Source: Candidatus Lambdaproteobacteria bacterium
Lineage (GTDB): Bacteria; SAR324; NAC60-12
Length of the DNA: 8,545 nt
NCBI GenBank assembly: GCA_012964265.1
Contig: DTUH01000230.1
Span: forward strand, 1-8,545
Direction: 5' to 3'
The notes below the pieces were generated by a model. It saw nothing but the letters and a program-made list of their open reading frames with translations. It was not told where the DNA came from and ran no database searches. The number at the start of each line of letters is the position of its first letter. Positions within the stretch are counted from its first letter, which is position 1. Below, piece after piece: positions 1-8,545 of this stretch. A program made the position numbers and the translations under genes.

Positions 1-714
<714 letters not shown>

Positions 715-716
715 GC

Positions 717-1433
717 ATGTGCGGTCGATTTGCGCAAATAGACAGTGAGGACAAAGTCATGAGCGCATTCGATGTTCTGCAATCAGAAATGATTCTGGAA
801 CCTCGCTACAACATTTGTCCATCTCAGAGAATTCCGGTCATAATCCAGCAAAATGGTTTTCGTACGCTTGAAATGAGGGAGTGGGGATTAATTCCTTTTT
901 GGGCAAAAGAGCCGAATCCAATGATCAATGCACGGTCGGAAACGGCTGCGGAAAAACCTTCATTTCGTCATGCCTTCATGAAGAGGCGCTGTTTGATTCC
1001 TGCTTCCGGATTTTATGAATGGGCCAAAGAAGGAAGACAAAAACAGCCTTATTTTATTCGCCTGAAAAACGAAAGCCCCATGGCTTTTGCGGGTTTGTGG
1101 GAGGAGTGGCTTACACCCGAAGGAGAGAATCGACGAACCTGCGCAATTTTGACGGTTGTTGCAAATTCATTCATGCAGGAAATTCATCATCGTATGCCTG
1201 TCATTTTAACTCCGTCAAGCGGAGCGTTGTGGCTTGATCTTTCCGGAACAGGAACTTCTCCGGAAAAACTTCTTTTGCCTTTCCCGTCAGCTAAAATGGA
1301 AGCGTGGAGAGTCTCGCGGAAGGTCAACTCACCCGCTTTCGATAATCCGGATTGTCTTAAAAAACTGGAGGTTCCGGAAACTGCAGAAAAAAAGCCAAAA
1401 CCTCCTGGAGCACAAGCTACACTTTTTGATTAA
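717..1433 (+). CDS. yedK: SRAP-domain abasic-site processing protein (YedK/HMCES family)
   Basis: SRAP proteins form a stable thiazolidine DNA-protein crosslink with abasic sites in single-stranded DNA, shielding them during replication. The N-terminal MCGRF gives catalytic Cys2 once Met1 is removed, which fixes the start. Other family marks are WGLIP (56-60), NARSET (71-76, N71 contacts the abasic sugar), CLIPASGFYEW (92-102, E101 catalytic) and HHRMPVIL (157-164, H157 catalytic). The length of 238 residues is normal (E. coli YedK is about 222). The last 30 or so residues are a Lys/Pro/Glu-rich tail ending QATLFD, which resembles a sliding-clamp-binding pentapeptide (see findings). The gene follows tgt by 2 bp and ends convergently with the 758-residue membrane protein gene, sharing 4 bp. 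No SOS operator is seen at its start, and it probably relies on the tgt promoter. Confidence 0.95.
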   Translation: MCGRFAQIDSEDKVMSAFDVLQSEMILEPRYNICPSQRIPVIIQQNGFRTLEMREWGLIPFWAKEPNPMINARSETAAEKPSFRHAFMKRRCLIPASGFYEWAKEGRQKQPYFIRLKNESPMAFAGLWEEWLTPEGENRRTCAILTVVANSFMQEIHHRMPVILTPSSGALWLDLSGTGTSPEKLLLPFPSAKMEAWRVSRKVNSPAFDNPDCLKKLEVPETAEKKPKPPGAQATLFD

Positions 1434-3706
1434 AGCTCTTCCACTATTTTAACTGAGTCTACATGAGCGATACGCAGCAGACCGTTAGTTCCGGTCCCCT
1501 GAGGTACTGCCTCAAATTGATAAACCATCTTTTGCCGCAAGGGACGGAAGTTGACGGTTACGGAAGAAAATTTTTCAATAGTTTTGTTCTCAGCAGGATC
1601 AGCCATTTTCACGAAAATAAAGTTTGGTGTGTTCAACTGTACAATTGCCTGCAATTCAAACTGCTCATTGTTTCCGTGTATATTTCCGGCAATTTGAAGC
1701 TTTGTGCCCACGGCAACCTGGCGACTGGTTGAGATAATTAGTTTGGGGTTTTCTGAGTTGAAACTCAGCTTTTCACGCAACGAAACCAACGCTTCCAGAC
1801 GTACCTCGTCAATTTTCTGTAAATCTCTCAGAATTAATTCGAAGCTCTCTGCTTTGGTGCTCATTTGTTCAACTTCCTTTTCTTTGGTCATCCGTGACAT
1901 TTCCCAGAGCAAATCCATTTCTGTGTGTGTCAGCTGAAATTTTTCAGTCATCGTTTTCTTTAACTGTGTTTCAGCCAAACCGTATAGACGCTGCTTGAAA
2001 CCATCGATTTGATCCTGATCTGAAGTGTAGTAGATATTGAGATTTCCTCTATCTGTATCCTCCCAAAAAGTAGGTCCGGAAAAAAGCAGCCGGTTTGAAG
2101 TCATTTCAATGACTTGAGAAAATGTTGCTTCTCCCAGCACATTCAGATCATCGAGTACGTCTTTGGCAATGCGGTCAACAAAATCAGTCATTCCTTCACG
2201 CTGATAGAACAAGGCCAGTCCAAACTGGAGGACACGCACACCGTTGTTGATCAACACACCGCGTGAAAGGTCCTCTTTGTTGAAATCAGGAGGACTGTCA
2301 ACCTGAAGAATTTCACTGAGCATCCCATTCTGAAGTTCAATGTCCCAGCCATCACGATAAATCTGTTCCAGAACTTTTTTCATTTCAGTCGCAATCACAT
2401 CCACAATAAAGTACATCGCGGCGCTGTTGCTTCCATGTTTGAAAATTTCTACTCCGTAAATCCGCAGATACATGAAACAGCGTTTAACGTGATCGACCTT
2501 TTTGTGCTCAACCAAATGCCTGATAAAATTTCCATAATAAAAACCGAGGTTATAAAGATTACGCGGTTCATTATTACGGACACCGTGCTTAATGGCAAAA
2601 CGCAGCAACGTGTTGAAGCGAATGATAATAATGTCAACTAATTCAGTGTTATCCTCTTCAATTGCAGTCAAACCCAATGTTTCCATTTCACCTGCTACCA
2701 TCGAAGACAAATCAAATTCACCATGTTCAAGCAGGCGAATATAAACGTTGCCCAGCAGGCGGAAGCATTTCTGTTCATAGAAACTTTGATTACGTTCCAT
2801 TTCTCCAAATTGCCCCACCATGGTTTTGAAAGAGATGTCGGTGCGTACTTTTGGAGAAACTTTGAAGAAACCTGGAGCAATGTCACGTTTGAGCCGAATG
2901 TAATTCTGTAAGGTCACACTCATATCGTGAATAATGTCTGCCTTCAATTCCTTAAAAGAAACATATTCGAGGATATCATCCAGTTGATTAAGTGCCTCAA
3001 AAATTGTGTATTGCTGATGCTCGACGACCTTTGGAATATGGGCCAGGGCACGGTTCCTCGCTGAAGTGAGGGAGGTGATCTGGTCCATATTATTGTGATA
3101 AATACGGTTAATGATGTTAGTTGGTTTGGTATAGCGCAAGATGTAAAAAACATAAGGAAAGGCTATAATTGAACAAATCACCAACAGAAAATGAGTGTTA
3201 AAAATCCGGCTTGGTTCTCGAACAAGTCCAATTTCTCCATAAATTTTGATAATCAGCGCATGTCCGCCGGAAATAATTAAAAACCAGATGTAAAGCAAAC
3301 TCGGAATATCCTTCATGTAGAGATCAATCAGCTTTGGAATACTTTGGGATGCAATCGAAATCACCAAAATAAGCGTGCCCAGAATCATGCCCAGCAGTGC
3401 CTGCCAAACTTCGGGCGCAAAACCTACATCAAGTTCCGCAAATCCTCCCGGTTGCACTCCCGATAAGGTTTCAATCAGTTCTGAATATGGTACAAAAAGG
3501 AAATTATTAAAAATAATGTCGCTGATTGCGACAACGAAGAGAACGATGATAAATGAAGCGATGGAACGGCGAGCATCAGCGTAGGCAATCAGCCGATAAA
3601 GAAAAAAACTGAAAGATACATTTTTACTTTTTGGCTCAGCGATTACTTCCGTATTTTCTTCCGTATTTTCTGTAGAATTGTTATCTTTCTGGAGTACTGC
3701 GTTCAT
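1430..3706 (-). CDS. Four-helix membrane protein with large helical cytoplasmic region and PilZN-like C-terminal domain; function unknown
   Basis: I do not recognise this 758-residue protein as a named family. Visible parts in order: an acidic, Asn/Thr/Glu-rich N-tail with a doubled ENTE (13-20); four likely membrane helices near 49-71, 100-120, 135-156 and 171-190; a soluble, mostly helical stretch of about 400 residues (200-600); a charged, possibly coiled-coil helix (about 603-650); and a beta-rich C-terminal domain (about 655-758). Positive charges (R46, R47, K125, R191, K194) place both ends in the cytoplasm. The C-terminal domain has the VGTKLQI start and the NFRP...YQFEA...GLLRIAH pattern of PilZN/YcgR-N barrels, but the protein stops where a PilZ domain would begin. 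A distant likeness of the helix region to DUF2254 is not convincing. It lies 44 bp after pgk on the same strand, probably in one transcript. The ATG has no clear Shine-Dalgarno. A role in c-di-GMP or envelope signalling is only inference. Confidence 0.85.
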   Translation of the reverse strand: MNAVLQKDNNSTENTEENTEVIAEPKSKNVSFSFFLYRLIAYADARRSIASFIIVLFVVAISDIIFNNFLFVPYSELIETLSGVQPGGFAELDVGFAPEVWQALLGMILGTLILVISIASQSIPKLIDLYMKDIPSLLYIWFLIISGGHALIIKIYGEIGLVREPSRIFNTHFLLVICSIIAFPYVFYILRYTKPTNIINRIYHNNMDQITSLTSARNRALAHIPKVVEHQQYTIFEALNQLDDILEYVSFKELKADIIHDMSVTLQNYIRLKRDIAPGFFKVSPKVRTDISFKTMVGQFGEMERNQSFYEQKCFRLLGNVYIRLLEHGEFDLSSMVAGEMETLGLTAIEEDNTELVDIIIIRFNTLLRFAIKHGVRNNEPRNLYNLGFYYGNFIRHLVEHKKVDHVKRCFMYLRIYGVEIFKHGSNSAAMYFIVDVIATEMKKVLEQIYRDGWDIELQNGMLSEILQVDSPPDFNKEDLSRGVLINNGVRVLQFGLALFYQREGMTDFVDRIAKDVLDDLNVLGEATFSQVIEMTSNRLLFSGPTFWEDTDRGNLNIYYTSDQDQIDGFKQRLYGLAETQLKKTMTEKFQLTHTEMDLLWEMSRMTKEKEVEQMSTKAESFELILRDLQKIDEVRLEALVSLREKLSFNSENPKLIISTSRQVAVGTKLQIAGNIHGNNEQFELQAIVQLNTPNFIFVKMADPAENKTIEKFSSVTVNFRPLRQKMVYQFEAVPQGTGTNGLLRIAHVDSVKIVEEL
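3647..3670 (-). repeat. 12-bp in-frame tandem duplication (2 copies)
   Basis: The unit TTCCGTATTTTC (plus strand) occurs twice with no gap. It lies within the N-terminal tail of the 758-residue membrane protein and encodes ENTE-ENTE (residues 13-20). Both copies are identical, and the length keeps the reading frame, as expected of replication slippage in a disordered tail. Confidence 0.9.
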
Positions 3707-3750
3707 AGATTAGTGTTGAAAGTGCTGCCGTTATTTACCAGGCTGTCGTA

Positions 3751-4962
3751 TTATTTTGCTTGCTGAATTGCGCTTACTCCGGGAAGTTCTTTGCCTTCCA
3801 AAAATTCAAGCGAGGCTCCACCACCGGTGGAAACATGAGTAATGCGTTCACTGAGTCCAGACTGTTGAATTGCTGCGGCCGAATCCCCTCCACCGATAAT
3901 TGTCACGGCACCTTCATCAGTTGCTTCCGCAAGACTTTGCGCGATTGCGAATGTGCCCTTTGCAAAAGCTTCCATCTCAAAAACCCCCATTGGACCATTC
4001 CAGAGGACAGTACCGGAACGACGTACCGCTCCGCAAAATATTTCAGCACTTTTTGGACCAATGTCCAAAATGAGCCAAGCTTCCGGAGTACCTTCTGCTG
4101 CGGAAACTACACGGGTTGATGCATTTTTGTCAAAACGGTCAGCGATCACAACATCAACCGGCAGCAGCAGTTCGACTCCTTTTTCATGTGCCTTGTGAAT
4201 CAGTTCATTCGCGTAATCCAGCGAGTCTTCTTCCAGCAGCGACGCACCGATTTTGTAACCTTGAGCTTTCAAAAAAGTGCAGGCCATACCACCGCCGATG
4301 ATTAATGTTTGAACTTTGTCCAACAATTTTTTGATTACCTTAATTTTATCGGAAACTTTAGCGCCTCCTAAAATAGCGGCAAAAGGTCTTTTCGGTTCTG
4401 AAACTGCTCCGCCTAAAAACAGCAGTTCCTTACGAATCAAATAACCAACCGCCGATTCCGGAATAAATTCGGCAACTCCGGCAGTAGATGCGTGCGAGCG
4501 ATGTGCGGTTCCGAAAGCATCATTGACAAAAACATCACCCAGTTTCCCCAACTCTTTGCAAAAATCAGTCTTATTTTTAGTTTCTGCTTTATGGAAACGC
4601 AAATTTTCCAACAAAACCACATCACCGTTTTTCATATCGTTGACCAGTCTTTCGACTTCCTGGCCTACGCAATCCGGAGCTAATGTTACCGGTTGTCCAA
4701 GCAATCCGGACAATTCTTCAGCCGCCGGTTTTAGACTCATGCTCTCTGCCCACTCTCCTCCCGGACGTCCCAGATGTGACATTAGAATAGTTTTTCCCCC
4801 TTGTTCAATAATATGCCGAATGGTCGGCAATGCCCCTGTGATTCGGCCGTTATCAGTAATTTGAAGTTTCTCATTCAGGGGCACATTAAAATCAACTCTT
4901 GTCAATACACGCTGCCCTTTGAGTTTCAAATCTTCAATGAATTGTTTATTGTTCATGCTCAT
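3751..4962 (-). CDS. pgk: Phosphoglycerate kinase
   Basis: Pgk transfers phosphate between 1,3-bisphosphoglycerate and ADP, the first ATP-forming step of glycolysis, in the cytoplasm. With the ATG at 4962 the protein is 403 residues, typical of bacterial Pgk. Signatures: TRVDFNVPL (21-29), SHLGRP (62-67), LRFH (121-124), GTAHRSHAS (151-159), the domain-linking GGAKVSDK (199-206), GGGMACTF (223-230), WNGPMGVFE (321-329), nucleotide-binding GGGDSAA (367-373) and STGGGAS (388-394). All substrate-binding segments are intact. A TTG at 4977 would add five residues unlike the family, while the ATG at 4956 would remove two; GGA motifs upstream allow either ATG. Neither gap nor tpiA, frequent pgk neighbours, is adjacent. 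Instead it lies between the acyl-CoA ligase (99 bp upstream) and the membrane protein gene (44 bp downstream). I see no good promoter in the 99-bp gap. Confidence 0.97.
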   Translation of the reverse strand: MSMNNKQFIEDLKLKGQRVLTRVDFNVPLNEKLQITDNGRITGALPTIRHIIEQGGKTILMSHLGRPGGEWAESMSLKPAAEELSGLLGQPVTLAPDCVGQEVERLVNDMKNGDVVLLENLRFHKAETKNKTDFCKELGKLGDVFVNDAFGTAHRSHASTAGVAEFIPESAVGYLIRKELLFLGGAVSEPKRPFAAILGGAKVSDKIKVIKKLLDKVQTLIIGGGMACTFLKAQGYKIGASLLEEDSLDYANELIHKAHEKGVELLLPVDVVIADRFDKNASTRVVSAAEGTPEAWLILDIGPKSAEIFCGAVRRSGTVLWNGPMGVFEMEAFAKGTFAIAQSLAEATDEGAVTIIGGGDSAAAIQQSGLSERITHVSTGGGASLEFLEGKELPGVSAIQQAK

Positions 4963-5061
4963 TCTGTCCGTTTCCAAAAATGAAAGGGCGTAATCTAATT
5001 TTCAAAACTAGTTGAATTGTATGATTTTACGAGGAAGATGTTAAAAGCTTAATATACGAGA

Positions 5062-6684
5062 TTACAATTTTTTGGCCTGTTCCCGCAAGACAGATTTACG
5101 AATTTTTCCTGTAGAAGTTTTAGGCAATTCACTGAATACTATTTTCTTGGGAATTTTATATCCTGCCAGTTTTGACCTGCAAAACTCAAGCACTTGCTGT
5201 TCGTTGACAACTGCGCCGGGTTTCAGTACCACAAAAGCACAAGGGGTTTCACCCCATTTTTCATCCGGACGTGCAACCACAGCAGCTTCAAGAATTTCCG
5301 GATGCTGGTAAAGCACGTTTTCAATTTCAACACTGCTGATATTTTCTCCGCCGGAAATAATGATGTCTTTGCTGCGGTCTTTCAACTCGATATAACCATC
5401 CGGATGCAGAACACCAAGGTCACCGGAATGGAACCAGCCGCCCGCAAATGCTTTTTTTGTCTCTTCAGGATTTTTGAGGTAGCCCTTCATGACGATATTG
5501 CCCTGCATCATTACCTCACCCATTGTTTCAGCATCAGCCGGAACGGGCTTCATAGTTTCCGGATCCGCAACCATCAAACCTTCGAGTACGTGATAGCGCA
5601 CACCCTGTCTTCCCTTTAGTTGAGCTTGAGTATTTTTATCTTTTTCCGCCCAGGACTGCTGCCATTCACAAACCACTGCCGGACCATAAACTTCTGTCAA
5701 TCCGTAAACATGTGTTACATTAAAACCGGCTTCTTCCATTTGTGCAATCACAGTTGGCGGCGGCGGCGCGGCGGCGGTCATAATTTCAACCTTATGCGGC
5801 AGTTCCTGCTGCTCTTCTACAGGTGCATTGCAGATCATGTTCATCACAATCGGTGCTCCGCAAAGGTGGGTCACCTGATGCTCTGCAATTGAGTCATAAA
5901 TATTTTTTGCACTTACTTTCCGCAGGCAGACATGAGTTCCGGCAAGCATCGTAATTGTCCAGGGAAAACACCAGCCGTTGCAGTGAAACATGGGTAAAGT
6001 CCAGAGATAGACTGGACGGTGCGGCATTTCCCAGGCCATAACGTTTCCGCTGGCCAGCAGATATGCTCCGCGGGTGTGATAAACCACGCCTTTTGGAGTT
6101 CCGGTTGTTCCGGAAGTATAATTCAGTGAAACCGCCTGCCAATCGTCTTCGGGCAGAACTGCTTCAAATTCCGGATTGCCTTCTGCCAAAAAAGCTTCGT
6201 ACTCTATTTCGCCAAGAAAGTCTCCGGATTCAGTTTCGGGATCATCAATGTCGATCACCAGAATTTTTTGATTCACTTTGGCTAAAGCATCCTTAATCTG
6301 TGGAGAAAATTCGCGGTCGGTAAGCAAAACTTTTGTTTCAGCATGTTCAAATATATTGGCCAGCGTTTCAGTTTCCAGGCGTATATTGAGAGTGTTCAAA
6401 ACCGCGCCGGTCATCAACACCCCAAAATGCGCCTCAAAAATAGCAGGAATATTCGGAGCCATTACAGATACCGTATCACCCTTACCGATGCCTCTTTTAG
6501 TCAAAGCAGATGCCAGTCTGCAACAACGGATGTATGTTTCCGCCCAGGTCCAACGACGGTTTCCATGAATTACGGAAGTACGTTGAGGATGGACGAAAGC
6601 TGTTCTGGTCAGAAAAGTAATCGGCGAAAGCGGTGTATAATTTGCGGGATTTCTAGGTAGACCGGTTTCAAAAGGATTGGACAT
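5062..6684 (-). CDS. Acyl-CoA ligase, DmdB-like branch of the AMP-binding superfamily
   Basis: Adenylate-forming enzyme that activates a carboxylic acid with ATP and joins it to CoA. All core motifs are present in 540 residues: YTSGTTGTPKG (189-199, ATP phosphate loop), PMFHCNGW (231-238), YGLTE (327-331), GWFHSGDLG (416-424, Asp422 binds ribose), the hinge KDRSKDIIISGGENIS (435-450), and PKTSTGKIRK (521-530) with catalytic Lys527. The N-terminus (MSNPFETGLPRNPANY) and overall pattern resemble the medium-chain/methylmercaptopropionate (DmdB-type) group common in marine Alphaproteobacteria. The acid used cannot be read from the sequence, and fatty acids or branched-chain acids are equally possible. 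It is first in the minus-strand cluster, with a near-consensus promoter about 60 bp upstream. Its Shine-Dalgarno is weak (GAGA about 7 nt before ATG). It has no signal peptide and acts in the cytoplasm. Confidence 0.93.
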   Translation of the reverse strand: MSNPFETGLPRNPANYTPLSPITFLTRTAFVHPQRTSVIHGNRRWTWAETYIRCCRLASALTKRGIGKGDTVSVMAPNIPAIFEAHFGVLMTGAVLNTLNIRLETETLANIFEHAETKVLLTDREFSPQIKDALAKVNQKILVIDIDDPETESGDFLGEIEYEAFLAEGNPEFEAVLPEDDWQAVSLNYTSGTTGTPKGVVYHTRGAYLLASGNVMAWEMPHRPVYLWTLPMFHCNGWCFPWTITMLAGTHVCLRKVSAKNIYDSIAEHQVTHLCGAPIVMNMICNAPVEEQQELPHKVEIMTAAAPPPPTVIAQMEEAGFNVTHVYGLTEVYGPAVVCEWQQSWAEKDKNTQAQLKGRQGVRYHVLEGLMVADPETMKPVPADAETMGEVMMQGNIVMKGYLKNPEETKKAFAGGWFHSGDLGVLHPDGYIELKDRSKDIIISGGENISSVEIENVLYQHPEILEAAVVARPDEKWGETPCAFVVLKPGAVVNEQQVLEFCRSKLAGYKIPKKIVFSELPKTSTGKIRKSVLREQAKKL

Positions 6685-6741
6685 ATTTGATTCTCGGACA
6701 ACGCATGATTTGATTATTTTCCATTCTGAATAACAGCTTAC

Positions 6742-6770
6742 ACTATAAAAAATAGTTAGCAGATTGTCAA
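6742..6770 (-). promoter_or_regulatory. Sigma70-type promoter for the acyl-CoA ligase, pgk and membrane protein cluster
   Basis: Read on the minus strand, the -35 box is TTGACA (6770-6765, 6/6 match) and the -10 box is TATAGT (6747-6742, 5/6), with an ideal 17-bp spacer. Transcription would start near 6735, giving a leader of about 50 nt before the ATG at 6684. It is the best promoter match in the window and correctly oriented. It probably drives the ligase and perhaps all three minus-strand genes. Confidence 0.75.
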
Positions 6771-6882
6771 AGGGAAGGATTTCTTACCTCATAAAATGAA
6801 AATATTCTTCTGTTTTCTTCTGCCGAAAGAATGATTTTTTTAAAGATTCAACTTTATGTTAGCTGCAACAGACAAAAAAAAA

Positions 6883-6910
6883 TTGAACAATGAGTTAATA
6901 AAACTATAAT
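6883..6910 (+). promoter_or_regulatory. Sigma70-type promoter for the MetE-like gene and kdsA
   Basis: The -35 box is TTGAAC (6883-6888, 4/6) and the -10 box is a perfect TATAAT (6905-6910), with a 16-bp spacer. An A9 tract (6874-6882) directly upstream could act as an UP element. Transcription would start near 6917, leaving a leader of about 80 nt. The region is AT-rich, so the -10 alone would be weak evidence; spacing and position make the case. Confidence 0.6.
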
Positions 6911-6914
6911 TAAG

Positions 6915-6929
6915 TCTTTTAATAAAAGA
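6915..6929 (+). repeat. Small AT-rich hairpin at the expected 5' end of the rightward transcript
   Basis: TCTTTT, loop AAT, AAAAGA forms a perfect 6-bp inverted repeat at or next to the predicted start of transcription. It could stabilise the RNA 5' end or be an operator half-site pair. It is weak and AT-rich, so chance is possible. Confidence 0.35.
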
Positions 6930-6997
6930 ATTTTTCAGGAAAATAATCAGGCTAAAACAATTCTTTCATATATTCACCTCATTCTGAAGTTAATCAC

Positions 6998-8545
<1,548 letters not shown>

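Larger units (their letters stand above)
6685..6997. other. Divergent control region between acyl-CoA ligase and MetE-like gene
   Basis: These 313 AT-rich bases hold no credible gene. They contain one promoter for each flanking gene, an A9 tract (6874-6882), a T7 run (6835-6841) and several short repeats: TTCTTCTG twice at 10-bp spacing (6805-6822), CATTCTGAA twice (6722-6730 and 6980-6988), and TTAATAAAA twice (6895-6903 and 6919-6927). I see no riboswitch. The rightward leader of about 80 nt is too short for a cobalamin riboswitch and shows no SAM-riboswitch pattern I can recognise. Confidence 0.75.

Noticed and set aside
1387..1413. Minus-strand T7 run after a CCAGGAGG...TGG segment downstream of the membrane protein stop
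   Set aside because: The best stem is about 3 bp, too weak for an intrinsic terminator, and the bases encode the SRAP tail.
1480..1514. Two small hairpins (GACCG/CGGTC and TGAGG/CCTCA) just past the SRAP stop
   Set aside because: Stems are only 5 bp, no T-run follows, and both lie within the coding sequence of the membrane protein; not a terminator.
4963..4977. TTG start of pgk at 4977, adding METDR
   Set aside because: The extra residues do not fit the Pgk N-terminus, and two ATG codons closer to the conserved region have acceptable upstream GGA motifs.
5756..5778. Nearly pure GC stretch (repeated GGC/GCG) inside the acyl-CoA ligase
   Set aside because: It encodes the Ala/Pro run AAAPPPP at residues 304-310, similar to a Pro-rich segment usual in this ligase group, so it is coding-driven.
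6804..6841. Inverted repeat ATTCTT/AAGAAT followed by T7, looking like a rightward terminator
   Set aside because: The stem is AT-rich with a long loop, and no plus-strand gene lies upstream to be terminated.
6796..6893. Two short plus-strand reading frames in the divergent region (12 and 20 residues), joined by ATGA overlaps, the first hydrophobic and leader-peptide-like
   Set aside because: They lie upstream of the predicted rightward transcription start, have no well-spaced Shine-Dalgarno, and are typical of chance frames in AT-rich DNA.
6952..6980. Minus-strand GAGGTG followed 5 nt later by ATG and a five-codon frame (MKELF)
   Set aside because: A good ribosome-site match, but the frame is too short, lies antisense to the MetE-like leader, and has no recognised role or promoter.

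Overview
The window looks like an ordinary chromosomal segment of a Gram-negative bacterium of moderate to low GC content. The best evidence for an outer membrane is a kdsA gene at the right edge, which makes the KDO of lipopolysaccharide. Several starts have weak or no Shine-Dalgarno sequence. That, with the gene content, would fit a PVC-type bacterium (Verrucomicrobiota, Lentisphaerota or Kiritimatiellota), but nothing here fixes the phylum, and this is a low-confidence guess. There is no RNA gene, CRISPR array, transposase, integrase or prophage gene, and no sign of recent transfer.

Layout. Bases 1-1433 (+) hold the 3' part of tgt (queuosine tRNA modification), cut by the window edge, followed 2 bp later by a complete SRAP-domain gene (YedK/HMCES type, abasic-site DNA-protein crosslinking). 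The SRAP gene's ribosome binding site lies inside tgt, so the two are probably one transcript. Bases 1430-6684 (-) hold three co-oriented genes, read from right to left: a 540-residue DmdB-like acyl-CoA ligase, pgk (phosphoglycerate kinase), and a 758-residue membrane protein of unknown function. This last protein has four predicted membrane helices, a large helical cytoplasmic part, and a C-terminal domain resembling the PilZN/YcgR-N barrel without a following PilZ domain. Its stop codon interlocks with that of the SRAP gene in a 4-bp TTAA.

Bases 6685-6997 are a 313-bp divergent control region. A near-consensus sigma70-type promoter points left (TTGACA, 17 bp, TATAGT) and another points right (TTGAAC, 16 bp, TATAAT, with an A-tract upstream). 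Several short repeats lie between and around them. Bases 6998-8545 (+) hold a stand-alone MetE-like methyltransferase (catalytic domain only, all four zinc ligands present). It overlaps by 4 bp the start of kdsA, which runs off the right edge.

How the genes relate. Most are housekeeping functions: tRNA modification, DNA damage tolerance, glycolysis and lipopolysaccharide precursor synthesis. The less ordinary parts are the orphan-domain membrane protein, the divergent pairing of an acyl-CoA ligase with a MetE-like methyltransferase of unknown substrate, and a possible sliding-clamp-binding tail on the SRAP protein. I see no convincing new multi-gene system; the candidates worth following are in the findings.
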